The translations under genes and the position numbers were made by a program. Positions 36,831 through 46,364 of a stretch of 64,000 nt of DNA are shown here, in pieces (positions within the stretch are counted from its first letter, which is position 1; each line of letters begins with the position of its first letter). Under the pieces are notes generated by a model, which was given only the letters and a program-made list of their open reading frames with translations, ran no database searches and was not told where the DNA came from. Source of the DNA: Bryobacterales bacterium (GTDB lineage Bacteria; Acidobacteriota; Terriglobia; Bryobacterales; UBA6623); NCBI GenBank assembly GCA_028819215.1, contig JAPPMG010000040.1, positions 19,863-83,862 of the forward strand, read 5' to 3'.

Positions 36831-38702
36831 CTACGGGGGGTCGGGCAGCCGGAACGCCATGACCCTTGCCATGAAACTGCCCGGGTTGTACTTGTTGCCG
36901 CCGCCCACCGCGATTGCCAGGTACTGTCTGCCGTCCACCATGTACGTCATCGGCGTTGCGTGAGCGCTGGCGGGAAGGCGGTACTGCCACAGCAACTCGC
37001 CGCTGGCCTTGTCGAAGGCCCGGAGCCGCTTGTCGTTGGTCGCGGCAATGAACACCAGACCGCCCTTGGTGACGATCGGGCCACCTAGGTTTGAGGCGCC
37101 TGTCGGGGGGACGCCCAGCCGGGTCAATTCGTCGTACTCGCCGAGCACGACCTGCCAGCGGAACTCGCCGGTGTTGAGGTCAATCGCTGTCAAGTGCCCC
37201 CAGGGCGGCTGCTGGCAGGGGTACAGGTTGGAGTCCCAAAAGCGCCCCTGCGGCACCGCCCTGCTACGCCAGGGGACCTCGGAGTCCTCGCCTCTGGGAA
37301 GCATGGCCGCCAGCGAGCCGACGTCCATCGAATTGATGTAGAACGTGTCCGTTTCGGGATCGAACGCCCCGCCGCCCCAGTTCGTTCCGCCGTTGGTGCC
37401 GGGGAAGAACACGGTCTTGCGTCTCAGGCGCGGACGGAACAACGGGCCCTCGATGGAGGCGCCTTCGAGCATTTCCAAGCATTCGGCGCGGGACTCTTCG
37501 GTGACCGAGGTGACTTCGTCGGGGCGCATCGACTGACGGATGAACGCCTTGGGACGCACGGGCCTGGGCTGCGTTGGATGGTAGTACTCTCCCGGCAGAT
37601 CCCCGGCCGGCACGGCGTGCTCTTCGATCTCGAACAGCGGCTCGCCCGTAGCGCGGTCGAACACGAACAGGAAACCGGTCTTGGTAGCGAGGGTCACGGC
37701 CTTCACCGGCCTGCCGTCGCGCACGATCTCGACGAGCGAGGGCTGCGAGGGCAGGTCCCAGTCCCAGAGATCGTGGTGGATGGTCTGGAAATGCCAGCGA
37801 CGGCTGCCGGTCCGGCAGTCGAGCGCGACCAGGCTGTTGCCGAACAAGTTCGCCCCGGGGCGGTCGCCTCCGTAGTAGTCATACGAAGGAGATCCGAGCG
37901 GCACGTACGCCAGCTCAAGTTCCTCGTCTACGCTCGCCATGGTCCACAGGTTGGTCCCGCCGCGCCCCTCCCAGGAGTCGCCACCCCAGGTTTCGTGGCC
38001 GAACTCGCCCGGGCGGGGAACCGTATGAAAGCGCCAGCGCAGCTGTCCGGTGTGGATGTCATAGCCGCGCACGTCACCGCTGGGGCCGCGCGGCATCCCG
38101 TCCGTGACGAGACCGCCGACGATCAGTGTGCCGGCGCACTGGGAGACCGGCGATGTCAGCCCGTAGCGACTGGCAGCGCCCTCTGGGAACTCGGCTGGGG
38201 CGGCTCTCAAGACGCCGTCATTGCCGAAGCCGGGATCGAGACTGCCGGTCTTGCGGTCAATCGAGAACAGCGAGCCCGTCTGGCCGCTGAGCAGCAGACG
38301 CTCGGTGTCGCCTTGCTTCCAGTAGCCGAGGCCGCGGTTTACGAACAGGTTGAAGCGGCGCGTCTTATCCAGTCTCGAGTCAAACTCCCACAGCTTGCGC
38401 CCGGAGGCGGCGTCCAGTGCCAGCAGGCGATCCATCGGCGTCGGCAGGTACAGCGTGCCGCCGATCATTAACGGCGTCGCTTCGAAGGCGGATCGCGTCG
38501 GCGTGCCGCTGAGGCCGTCCGTGAAATCCTCGGAGTCAAACTCCCACGCGACTTCCAATCGGTCGACGTTGTCGCGCGTGATCTGATCCAACGAGGAATA
38601 GCGGGTGCCGCCCGGATCGTTGCCGTAATATTGCCACTCTTCCGCAGCCAGCGGCGAGAGCAGGACGGCCAAGCCGAGCGAGGGCAGCAGCCTTACGCGC
38701 AC
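36831..38702 (-). CDS. PQQ-dependent dehydrogenase (quinoprotein glucose/alcohol type)
   Basis: A 623-residue exported beta-propeller from the GTG at 38702 (signal VRVRLLPSLGLAVLLSPLAA). EEWQYYGNDPGGTRYSSLDQI is the classic start of membrane-free PQQ glucose dehydrogenase-like enzymes. LWEFDSRLDK, LYVPLGSPS-type text (LAYVPLGSPSYDYYGGDRPG), QTIHHDLWDWDLPSQPSLV and GGTNWGGGAFDPETDTFYI are W-motif blades and PQQ-site residues. It oxidises a sugar or alcohol in the periplasm, passing electrons to quinone. No PQQ synthesis genes are in the window. Confidence 0.92.
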   Translation of the reverse strand: MRVRLLPSLGLAVLLSPLAAEEWQYYGNDPGGTRYSSLDQITRDNVDRLEVAWEFDSEDFTDGLSGTPTRSAFEATPLMIGGTLYLPTPMDRLLALDAASGRKLWEFDSRLDKTRRFNLFVNRGLGYWKQGDTERLLLSGQTGSLFSIDRKTGSLDPGFGNDGVLRAAPAEFPEGAASRYGLTSPVSQCAGTLIVGGLVTDGMPRGPSGDVRGYDIHTGQLRWRFHTVPRPGEFGHETWGGDSWEGRGGTNLWTMASVDEELELAYVPLGSPSYDYYGGDRPGANLFGNSLVALDCRTGSRRWHFQTIHHDLWDWDLPSQPSLVEIVRDGRPVKAVTLATKTGFLFVFDRATGEPLFEIEEHAVPAGDLPGEYYHPTQPRPVRPKAFIRQSMRPDEVTSVTEESRAECLEMLEGASIEGPLFRPRLRRKTVFFPGTNGGTNWGGGAFDPETDTFYINSMDVGSLAAMLPRGEDSEVPWRSRAVPQGRFWDSNLYPCQQPPWGHLTAIDLNTGEFRWQVVLGEYDELTRLGVPPTGASNLGGPIVTKGGLVFIAATNDKRLRAFDKASGELLWQYRLPASAHATPMTYMVDGRQYLAIAVGGGNKYNPGSFMARVMAFRLPDPP

Positions 38703-38794
38703 CAGCGGATTGTAGCGCGGGCGAGCGCTTGGGTTGGCACCCCGATCACGCGCGGCGGTGTGCCGGCGCGGTCGAATCCAAGATGTCCTGACGC

Positions 38795-39424
38795 TCAGTC
38801 GGTGGCGAAGCAGTAGAAGTACCCGTTGCCACCGGTGGCCACGAGGTTGGCCTGGCTGCAACCGCGGGAACCGTGGGCCGAGTTCCAAGAGGACGGGACC
38901 TGTCCCCCGCCAGTGCGGTCATGGTGTCCGACCTGGGCGCTGCCCTCTCCGTTCTTGGTCCAGTTGCCACACGTGTGGTCGGCACCGTCGGAGAACGCCG
39001 TGCCGTCCAGCTGCGACCCGGTCAAGATGTCGTGCTGGTTCGGCGAGTCTCCGCGGCCGTTGACCACCCCGCCCATCTCGTTGAGCGAGCCTTCCTTGCC
39101 GAGCCCGACATTCGAGTAATGGAGTTCGTCGAGGTTGCCTGCGACTTGGACTCCCTTGGCGTTGAACCAAGGCCCGGCCCCGATCCGGTCGCGAGCGTTG
39201 ACGGCCGGCTTGCCGTCCATTGCTGCCGCACTCAGGTAGGCGCGCCAGGTCTTGCCACCGGCGCCGACGGCCTCGGCCAGCGATTGGCAATGGGCGTCGG
39301 CACCTGCAAGTCCGCCGAGGTTGGCACCGTCACCCGGCCCTTTGCTCGTGATGAAGAAGCTCATGTCTTCGGCTGCCAGGGGCAGAGCCAGGCAGGCGAG
39401 CACGATTGCGACTGATACTTTCAT
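38795..39424 (-). CDS. Secreted lectin-like / endostatin-like protein
   Basis: A 209-residue protein from the ATG at 39424 with signal MKVSVAIVLACLALPLAAE. The mature part has MSFFITSKGPGDGANLGGLAGADAHCQSLA, TWRAYLS, ARDRIGAGPWFNAKG and a Gly/Asn/Cys-rich end with GCSQANLVATGGNGYFYCF. The four Cys residues probably form disulfides. The pattern recalls bacterial proteins annotated as C-type lectin or DUF1554/endostatin-like. Binding partner is unknown. It lies 93 bases downstream of no same-strand gene start and is probably a separate unit. Confidence 0.65.
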   Translation of the reverse strand: MKVSVAIVLACLALPLAAEDMSFFITSKGPGDGANLGGLAGADAHCQSLAEAVGAGGKTWRAYLSAAAMDGKPAVNARDRIGAGPWFNAKGVQVAGNLDELHYSNVGLGKEGSLNEMGGVVNGRGDSPNQHDILTGSQLDGTAFSDGADHTCGNWTKNGEGSAQVGHHDRTGGGQVPSSWNSAHGSRGCSQANLVATGGNGYFYCFATD

Positions 39425-39713
39425 GTTGGGTAGACCTCTCTTGTTCCACAGACCGCTGACTTGCAGCGTTGACATGGGATTCTAGCAAATCCGCCCCGCA
39501 CCTGCCGCAAAACGTCCCGTTGGCGCTGAGAATCGCCCCACATGCCCCAAGGGTCCTGCCGCCTTTCGCCGGGCGGCACCTGAGCGTGAGTGCCGAGCGA
39601 GCTTGCCCAGACTGACCGCGGGCGTTAGCTTCGGGTCGCCGCGCAACGAGGCGATTGTCGATCCGGATCTGGTGCCGGCGGTGCGATGTGACAGCAGCCG
39701 CCAGATTCAGTTC

Positions 39714-41066
39714 TCAGACGTTGGCTGGGTCGGGGTGCTCCCAAGGACTCCGGTATGGCCGGGCGAGCAGTCTGTTAGCCTCGCTGTCGTTCCTTACCTC
39801 GCCTCGCTCGGCATCCCACTCCAACGAGCGCCCGAGTTGCATGGCCATATTGGCAAGGATGCAAGCCGTCGTGGACTTGTGCCCCTCCTCGATGTCGGCT
39901 ACCGGCCGCGAGCGCTCGTTGACCGCATGTAGCCAGTCCTTCATGTGGTAGCGCACCGCATGTGCCGAGTGGAGCTCCAGATCGGGCTCGGTCTTGTCCT
40001 CGGGGTACTGGTCAACCTCGGTCTTGTTGCGACCTTGCAGCGCCTTGGCGTTCTTGTCGACCGGGACGAAGTCCCAGCCGTGGACGCTGCCTTTCAGCGT
40101 GCCCTTGGAACCGTAGATGAAGAACGCCCAGGGATAGCCCGGGTCGGGAGCGGTGCCCCAGCTGCGGTGAGTCCAGACCACGGGGAACTGGTCGTATTCG
40201 AACGTCGCGACTTGCGAGTCGGCGATGTTGGCCTTGCTGGCCTTCTGGATCTGGATGCCGCCGCTCGAGGACACGCGCTGGGGCCAGCCCAGCCCGGTCA
40301 TCCAACGCACGGCATCGAGCATATGGACGCACATGTCGCCCATGATGCCGTTGCCGTATTCCATGAACGCCCGCCAGCGGCGCGGGTGGACGAGCTCGTT
40401 GTACGGGCGCATCGGGGCCGGGCCCGTCCACATCTCATAGTCGAGATGGGCCGGGGGCTGGGCGTCGGCAGGGTTTCCGCGCGCTCGCATGTGGTAGTAG
40501 CAGCAGACCTCGGCATGCCCGATTTCGCCCAGCAAGCCGTCTTCTACGATCCGCTTCTTGGCTTCGACCAGGTGCGGCGTCGAGCGGCGCTGCAATCCGA
40601 TCTGCACCACGCGATCGTGCTTGCGCGCGGCTGCGAGCATCGCTTGGCCCTCGCGGATATCGACGCCGATGGGCTTTTGGCAGTAGACGTCGGCGCCGGC
40701 CTGGCAGGCCGCGATCATGGGCAGGGCGTGCCAGTGATCGGGTGTCGCTACCAAGACCAGGTCCGGCTCCTCCTCCCGCAGCATTTCGCGGTAGTCGGAG
40801 TAGGTGCGGGGCGTCTTGCCGGACTTCTGGCGGGTGGCCGTCATCTCGGCCGCCGCCTTGAGCATCTTGCTGTCGACATCGCACATTCCGACCACTTCCA
40901 CCGGCTCGACCTGGATCAGCCGGAACAGGTCGATCTTGCCGTACCAGCCCGGCCCGACAATGCCGACACGGCGGGTTTGCGCGGCCGGGCGCGCTCCTGG
41001 GACGAGCAGGAGGCTCCCTGCGGCGGCGCCGATGAAATTGCGGCGGTTGGAGACGGGGTCTGGCAT
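39714..41066 (-). CDS. Gfo/Idh/MocA-family oxidoreductase with Tat signal
   Basis: A 450-residue protein starting at the ATG at 41066 with SNRRNFIGAAAGSLLLVPGA, a twin-arginine signal. RRVGIVGPGWYGKIDL is the Rossmann P-loop; VVGMCDVDSKML, ATPDHWHALPMIAACQAG, VYCQKPIGVDIREGQ (EKP-type motif with Gln) and QIGLQRRSTP follow. The C-terminal domain holds the sugar site. Tat-exported, cofactor-loaded members are frequent in Acidobacteriota and Planctomycetota. It may oxidise or epimerise a sugar. It is divergent from the sulfatase gene with 85 bases between. Confidence 0.88.
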   Translation of the reverse strand: MPDPVSNRRNFIGAAAGSLLLVPGARPAAQTRRVGIVGPGWYGKIDLFRLIQVEPVEVVGMCDVDSKMLKAAAEMTATRQKSGKTPRTYSDYREMLREEEPDLVLVATPDHWHALPMIAACQAGADVYCQKPIGVDIREGQAMLAAARKHDRVVQIGLQRRSTPHLVEAKKRIVEDGLLGEIGHAEVCCYYHMRARGNPADAQPPAHLDYEMWTGPAPMRPYNELVHPRRWRAFMEYGNGIMGDMCVHMLDAVRWMTGLGWPQRVSSSGGIQIQKASKANIADSQVATFEYDQFPVVWTHRSWGTAPDPGYPWAFFIYGSKGTLKGSVHGWDFVPVDKNAKALQGRNKTEVDQYPEDKTEPDLELHSAHAVRYHMKDWLHAVNERSRPVADIEEGHKSTTACILANMAMQLGRSLEWDAERGEVRNDSEANRLLARPYRSPWEHPDPANV

Positions 41067-41151
41067 GTCGAAGCTCCTTGGGATCAGTTCGACTATGATA
41101 CCCGTCACATCGGCGAATTCGATTCCCGAAGGCCTTGGCTTCCAACCGCAT

Positions 41152-42597
41152 ATGGCTTCTACACGCCCGAACGTGATTCTCATCGTGGCCGATGACATGG
41201 GCTACGGTGACTTCGGTTGCTTCGGCGATGGAACGGTGCGCACGCCGCATCTGGACCGGCTGGTGGCCGAGGGCACCTGCTTCCGCCAGCACTATTCGGC
41301 CTCGCCGATCTGCGCCCCGGCCCGAGCCGCCCTGCTCACCGGGCGCTATCCACATAGGACGGGGGCGATCACGCAGCACGAAATCCACGGCCTTGATCGA
41401 ATCGCTCTTCGCGAAGTGACCTTGGCGGACGCGTTCCTTTCCGCCGGTTACGCGACGAGCTTGGTCGGCAAGTGGCACAACGGCACGTTCGATCGCCGCT
41501 TCGAGCCCAACGCGCGCGGCTTTGGCGAGTTCACCGGATTCTGTGGCGGCTGGACGGACTACTACCGCTACCACCTGCGTCGCAACGACAGCATCGCACC
41601 CTCTGACGGGACCTATTTGACGGACCTGCTGACGAATGAGGCCGAAGACTTCATCCGACGCCATCCGAACGATCCGTTCTTCCTGTATCTGCCCTATAGC
41701 GCCCCGCATTCGCCCTTCCAGGCCCGCGACGAGTGGATCGCCCCCTACCGCGAGCGGGGCCTAAACCGCATCGTCGCGACGACTTACGCCATGATCGAGC
41801 GCATGGATGCTGGGATCGGGCGAATCCTCGATACGGTGCACGAGGCGGGCCTTGCCGAGAACACTATCGTGGCGTTCACCAGCGACAACGGACCCGCGTT
41901 TTTCAACCCCCCCTACATGCTTGAAGCAGGCGAGCCGACCTTCAACGAGCGCTACAACGGCGGATTGCGCGGCAGCAAGGGCTGGATTTACGAGGGCGGC
42001 ATTCGCGTTCCGATGGTGCTGCGCTGGCCGGGACACGTGCCGGGCGGGCGCATTGCCGACGAACTGGCGCACTTCACGGACTGGATGCCGACGCTGCTCT
42101 CGCTAGCGGGCGTGGAGCGGCCGCCCGGACCAGCGCTGGACGGTTGCGACTTGGCACCCCTGCTCGCCGGGAGGCCGATGTCAGCCGAGCCGCGTCAGTT
42201 CTGGCAATGGAACTTTTACTGGCCCGACATCGGCACCAACGCTGCCATGCGCGACGGGAATTGGAAACTAGTCCGGCCCATGATCCGCGGCACGCGCTTC
42301 TTTAGCGACGAGCTCTGTGTGTCCGATGAGGATCGCGCGCGCACGGCGGCCTTCGTGGAGGCCGATATCAAGCACAAAGAGAATCCCGCGAGCGTGCGGA
42401 CGGCGCTGCCCGTGCCGAACCTGAAGCCTCAGCAGCCGGAGCCTCCAGAACTCTACGACCTATCGTCCGATCCAGGAGAGCAGCGCGATGTTGCGTCCGA
42501 ACACCCGGAGCGCGTGCGCCGGATGCTGGCCTGCTTGGAAGAGTGGTTCGAGGATGTCGAGCGGGATCGCAAGTCTATTGACGGTCATGATCGGTGA
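41152..42597 (+). CDS. Sulfatase without a signal peptide
   Basis: A 481-residue sulfatase. MASTRPNVILIVADDMGYGDF gives the metal strand with DD; CAPAR at residues 54-58 is the formylglycine site (CxPxR). LVGKWHNG, APHSPFQ, TSDNGPAFF and RGSKGWIYEGGIRVPMV are the other conserved motifs. The open frame extends far upstream but the ATG at 41152 fits the family start. No export signal is seen, so it may act in the cytoplasm on sulfated oligosaccharides after uptake. This is a difference from the other two sulfatases here. Confidence 0.93.
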   Translation: MASTRPNVILIVADDMGYGDFGCFGDGTVRTPHLDRLVAEGTCFRQHYSASPICAPARAALLTGRYPHRTGAITQHEIHGLDRIALREVTLADAFLSAGYATSLVGKWHNGTFDRRFEPNARGFGEFTGFCGGWTDYYRYHLRRNDSIAPSDGTYLTDLLTNEAEDFIRRHPNDPFFLYLPYSAPHSPFQARDEWIAPYRERGLNRIVATTYAMIERMDAGIGRILDTVHEAGLAENTIVAFTSDNGPAFFNPPYMLEAGEPTFNERYNGGLRGSKGWIYEGGIRVPMVLRWPGHVPGGRIADELAHFTDWMPTLLSLAGVERPPGPALDGCDLAPLLAGRPMSAEPRQFWQWNFYWPDIGTNAAMRDGNWKLVRPMIRGTRFFSDELCVSDEDRARTAAFVEADIKHKENPASVRTALPVPNLKPQQPEPPELYDLSSDPGEQRDVASEHPERVRRMLACLEEWFEDVERDRKSIDGHDR

Positions 42598-42642
42598 AGA
42601 ACGCACGGTTGCTTTTCTCCAGAGTCATCGACTGATCCGGCG

Positions 42643-43335
42643 TTAACGTGAGCGCACGACTCGGCGAGCCGGTAGCTGGAGATACTCACGCCCAGACGAC
42701 TCTAGCCTAGCTCGAATGTCCTCGAGAATCGCATCGACATCGTAACCGAATCGGGCTGCGTGCTGATTGCGAATGGAGTGGATCTCACCAATGATCGGAT
42801 CAGTCCTTGTTCCCTGCATGACCAGGCCTGTTGAGCCTGAGTGGGCAGTTTCCATAAGCTCACGAGGCGTGCAAATGACCGGTGGATCGTAACCTGCCGA
42901 TCGGCATACAGCTTCAATCCGTCGGCGCATGGTCGCGTTGGCTATGTGGCGGAAGTTCCATGTGACGAGATACTCGACTCCAGTGGCAGCGGCAGTGGCA
43001 ATGTGGGCGGCATCGTCGGCGGCACTGGGCGGTACGGCTCCGCGGTCGACCAACTTTCGGCTCAGCTCGGTGGCTTCCTCAGTTACGTCGACCAGCGGGA
43101 TCGTTCTGAGAGCCGCCAGACGAGCGCGTGCGGCATCGCTGTCACCTGAGGCAGCCTCGGTTACGACTAGTTCGGACGCAACAAGCGAGAACCTGCTAGG
43201 AGCACTCCTCCACCACTCTCGCGTTATCTCCTGATAAGCCGCGGTCGCGACATCCTGAGAAGGCTGGTCGGTGAGATAGCTGACAACTGATGTTTCTAGG
43301 TAGACAGTTGGGTTCAACACAACTGGGTCCATTAT
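42643..43335 (-). CDS. PIN-domain toxin fused to an antitoxin-like C-terminal segment
   Basis: A 230-residue protein from the ATG at 43335 (MDPVVLNPTVYLETSVVSYL). Residues 1-160 are a PIN domain of the VYLETSVVSYLT subfamily, ending PPVICTPRELME. After a short linker the frame continues without a stop into DPIIGEIHSIRNQHAARFGY, DVDAILEDIRARLESSGREY and LQLPARR, which I recognise as the small protein (about 60-70 residues) normally encoded by a separate gene right after this toxin type. An internal ATG at 42819 (MQGTRTDPII) could still start the antitoxin alone. Earlier in-frame codons to 43722 are not coding-like. Confidence 0.75.
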   Translation of the reverse strand: MMDPVVLNPTVYLETSVVSYLTDQPSQDVATAAYQEITREWWRSAPSRFSLVASELVVTEAASGDSDAARARLAALRTIPLVDVTEEATELSRKLVDRGAVPPSAADDAAHIATAAATGVEYLVTWNFRHIANATMRRRIEAVCRSAGYDPPVICTPRELMETAHSGSTGLVMQGTRTDPIIGEIHSIRNQHAARFGYDVDAILEDIRARLESSGREYLQLPARRVVRSR

Positions 43336-43600
43336 GGCCCTCATCTCGGAGGTCAGGGAGCAGATGAGGCTGCGCTCAGACAGACCGGATCGCCCAGATC
43401 CAAGCTGGATTCCTTGTCCGCGCTGCCGGGAATGAGGAATGGAATCAGCGGCCCCTCCAATGCTGCTGATCCAGCCCGCGAACCAACCCGTCTGCTGAGA
43501 GGGAAGCCCATTGGAATCGGAACTCAACGCATGCTCGGAATTGGGGACTTCCGCCCTGTTGGTCGCAGGTTGACCGGAGATCGCTCCGAAGGGTTGACGA

Positions 43601-44365
43601 CTATCTGGACAGCCGCAGCCGCGCCTCGAGTTCTTGGATGCGTCGATTCGCCTCGTCCCGTTCTCGTTCGGCCTGCAGTCGCGATGCCGCTTCGGTCTCG
43701 GCCCTTCGCTCCGCCGCATCACGTTCGCGCTCGGCGTTTTGCAACGCCCGGCCGAACTCCGAATGTGTCAGCAAGTCCCGCCCCACGATCGGGTCCCGGA
43801 AACGCAGCAGCCACCGCTCCGCCCGCAACTCCAGCCCCAATGCCTCGCTGCGGTAACGGCCGCCCTCCGCTTCCTCCCGAACACGCTCGTAGCGACCGCC
43901 TGCCAGCCGCCAGCCCACTAGGCCCTGCGCGATCCACTTCTCGGTCGGGTCGAATCGCCAGTATTCCCGCACACCCATCTGCTCGTACGTTTCTCGCTTT
44001 CCGGTCTCGTCCCGGCGGCTAGTGGACCCTGACGCCACCTCGATTACGAACGCCGGCACGATTCCGCCTTCGTCCCACGTCCGGTATGACTGGCGGTCCC
44101 CCTTCGCCGTTCCGATTACCACGAACACGTCTGGAGCCACCACCGCGCTGGGGTCTCCCTGCCGCCAGAACACAGCCATGCTTCCAGCCACATAGACGTC
44201 CGGCCGGGCCTCGAAATGCCACTGCAGTTGGTTGCGCATGGCCACGATGGAATTGGCATGCGGATCGGTTTCCATCAGGACCCGGCCGTCGGAAAAGGGG
44301 TACTCCTCGAGCTGGACTTCGGGAGGCCGGGTCGCGCGCCGCACAGCCTCGACGGGAACAGGCAT
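43601..44365 (-). CDS. Uma2-family (DUF820) putative endonuclease
   Basis: A 254-residue protein from the ATG at 44365 (MPVPVEAVRRATRPPEVQL). The PD-(D/E)XK-like core includes APDVFVVIG (Asp), PAFVIEVASGSTSRRDETGKRETY (E-x-S, Lys) and GVREYWRFDP. The C-terminal ~60 residues are a coiled coil (ERERDAAERRAETEAASR and a second heptad run). Uma2 proteins are abundant in cyanobacteria and other phyla with many paralogues; their role is unsettled. It sits in an accessory patch with toxin and restriction remnants. Confidence 0.88.
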   Translation of the reverse strand: MPVPVEAVRRATRPPEVQLEEYPFSDGRVLMETDPHANSIVAMRNQLQWHFEARPDVYVAGSMAVFWRQGDPSAVVAPDVFVVIGTAKGDRQSYRTWDEGGIVPAFVIEVASGSTSRRDETGKRETYEQMGVREYWRFDPTEKWIAQGLVGWRLAGGRYERVREEAEGGRYRSEALGLELRAERWLLRFRDPIVGRDLLTHSEFGRALQNAERERDAAERRAETEAASRLQAERERDEANRRIQELEARLRLSR

Positions 44366-44641
44366 AAGCACAGGGTAGCAGTCAGGGAACTTGTGGGGCT
44401 TTGCCGACCTGCGTTGGCTCGTGCGTTTGCGGTTGGTGCTGTGAGAGACTGCCAACGCTCCGTCTCGCATCGGACAGGAACGGGCTGTGCCAAGCGGTTC
44501 GCACTTGTTTTTATCTGCCTCCCCTCCGCGAGGCGTGATCCGGCCACGCTCAGACTGACGAGGGCGGCGCACTGCCACCGCCAAGACTTGACTCCATCGT
44601 CAACCTTTCGGCGAGACAACGGATGTAGTCCAACCGGATGC

Positions 44642-46364
44642 TCAATCAGACGACATCGAAAGAATCGCTGCGATTCGTCGTGCCGTATCAGTGAAGTGCT
44701 GTACCTCTTCAGGCTTCAGATGTCTGCCTAGCACGACATGTTCTCGGTATGACAGCCATTTCTTGAGAACTTGGTAGCCGCCAAGCTTGTAGTTCCAGAC
44801 AACGGTCGGCACGTTGCGCCAAAACGTGCGCCGCGTGCTCGCGCTCCTCTGCCAGCTCAGGGAAGGGTGTTCGGATGTTCGAGTCGGCTTCCCAACCGGT
44901 CAGCGCGTTTGTGAGGTACACCCCCGCGCGCTCCGTTCCGTCCTCGGCCAAGGGCGCATCGAGATCTTGCATGGTCAAACCGACCTGAAGGTGGGCAACT
45001 ACAAGAGGGGCTGGCATGATCTCGAAGCCGAACACACGCTCCATCGCCGCCTGCTTGATGCGCGAACCGGTCAGCGCCCCGAGACCGCGGCCCTCGAGAT
45101 TGGCCGCGATCCGCCGCAGCACTTCCGCCAGATAGGCTCCGGTACCACAGCACGGGTCGAGTACGTACACGCTCTCCGACGCCAGCCCGTCAGCGATACC
45201 AAGTTCGTGCTTGAGTGCCCGGTCCACGCGGGCCACCATGTAGCGAACTACTTCCGAGGGCGTGTACCAGACTCCGAGTTGCTTCCGGAGGGCGGGATCG
45301 AACGCTTCGAGGAATGGTTCGTAGAAATAAGGCACCGCCTCGCCTTCGTTGAGGCGGGCCAAAAACGAGGTGCGATCCACCCGGTCCAGAGCCGCTGCCG
45401 TCCAGTCCAGTACTTCCGTCAGACCCAACGGATGCAAGTGGCTCGGATCGGCGATCTGGCGAAATAGCGCTCGCAGCACGGGTGCGCGGAGATGCCAGAC
45501 AGCTTCGCGCCACCGGAAGCGAGCGTCGTGGCCGCCGTCGCTGAACAGCGGTCCTGGTCCGGGCTTTGCGGCGTCCGTCCGTGCCCACAGCACCCAAGCG
45601 GAGAAGATGCCGTAGAACAGCGTTTGCACCAGTGTCGAGCTGAAGAAGCGCCGACCTCGTTCCCCCTCGAACTCGATGCCTAGCCCCGCTTCAAGTGCCG
45701 AGCGCACAGCAGACAACTGTGGTGTGCCGCCCGCTTTCTTGACGCGTGCGAGGCTGTCTCGCGCGTACGAAGCGAGCAGCCAAGCGAGATCCTTTGGATC
45801 TGTCAGTGCCGTCCTGTGAGATAGGGCGCGTGAGAGATACTCGCCCAGACTCGCCCCCACTTCTTGTGCGAACGCTCGGGGCTTCTCCAAGCGTTGGCGG
45901 AACTCGACCTCGCTGTCGGCGAGCCGGAAGCCTTCCAGCTTCGTCCGCTTGCCGTCTGCGTTGGTTCTCACCAGCACGAAGTCGCGGGTATTCGTCACCA
46001 GCACCAGCCGATAGCGCTCCCAGTAGCGGGCGGTCTGTTCGCCCTCGGCAGTGAGCCATGCATCGTCCCGTTGGGATTTCACCTCAACCACGCCGCGCTC
46101 CGGTGCCTGCGCCTTGCGCGGCATACCCTTCTGCACCTGTCCAGCTGTGTAGATGCCGAAATCTGGATGACCGGCCCCCTGCTCGGCCAGTTCTTGGACG
46201 CAGAACACCTTCGGCCTGAGCGTCGCGCCGACCGCTGTCAGGAGATTCGACAGCGGCCCATACAACGACCGCTCACCGGTTGCGCCGCCAGACGCCCGAA
46301 TTCGTCACAGGTCAGTGAAGTATGCTTCCACTGCTGCCGTTAACTTCGGGGTCGTTCCAATCAT
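44642..46364 (-). pseudogene. Type ISP restriction-modification gene (N6-adenine methylase), three lesions
   Basis: From the ATG at 46364 the text reads MIGTTPKLTAAVEAYFTDL, then TGA at 46305-46307, then RIRASGGATGERSLYGPL and onward as a type ISP methylase N-terminal region. An intact relative would have Arg or a similar residue at the stop. The frame runs through a PD-type segment (GVVEVKSQRDDAW) and the SAM motif VLDPCCGTGAYLAEVL to PFPELAEEREHAAHV. At about 44820 it jumps, with a frameshift, to NVPTVVWNYKLGGYQVLKKW and the true C terminus ending at 44642. The middle (roughly half the protein), including the NPPY catalytic motif and target recognition region, is missing. It cannot methylate DNA. 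Confidence 0.85.

Noticed and set aside
37194..38471. A 425-codon plus-strand frame
   Set aside because: It is antisense to the PQQ dehydrogenase, which has clear motifs throughout.
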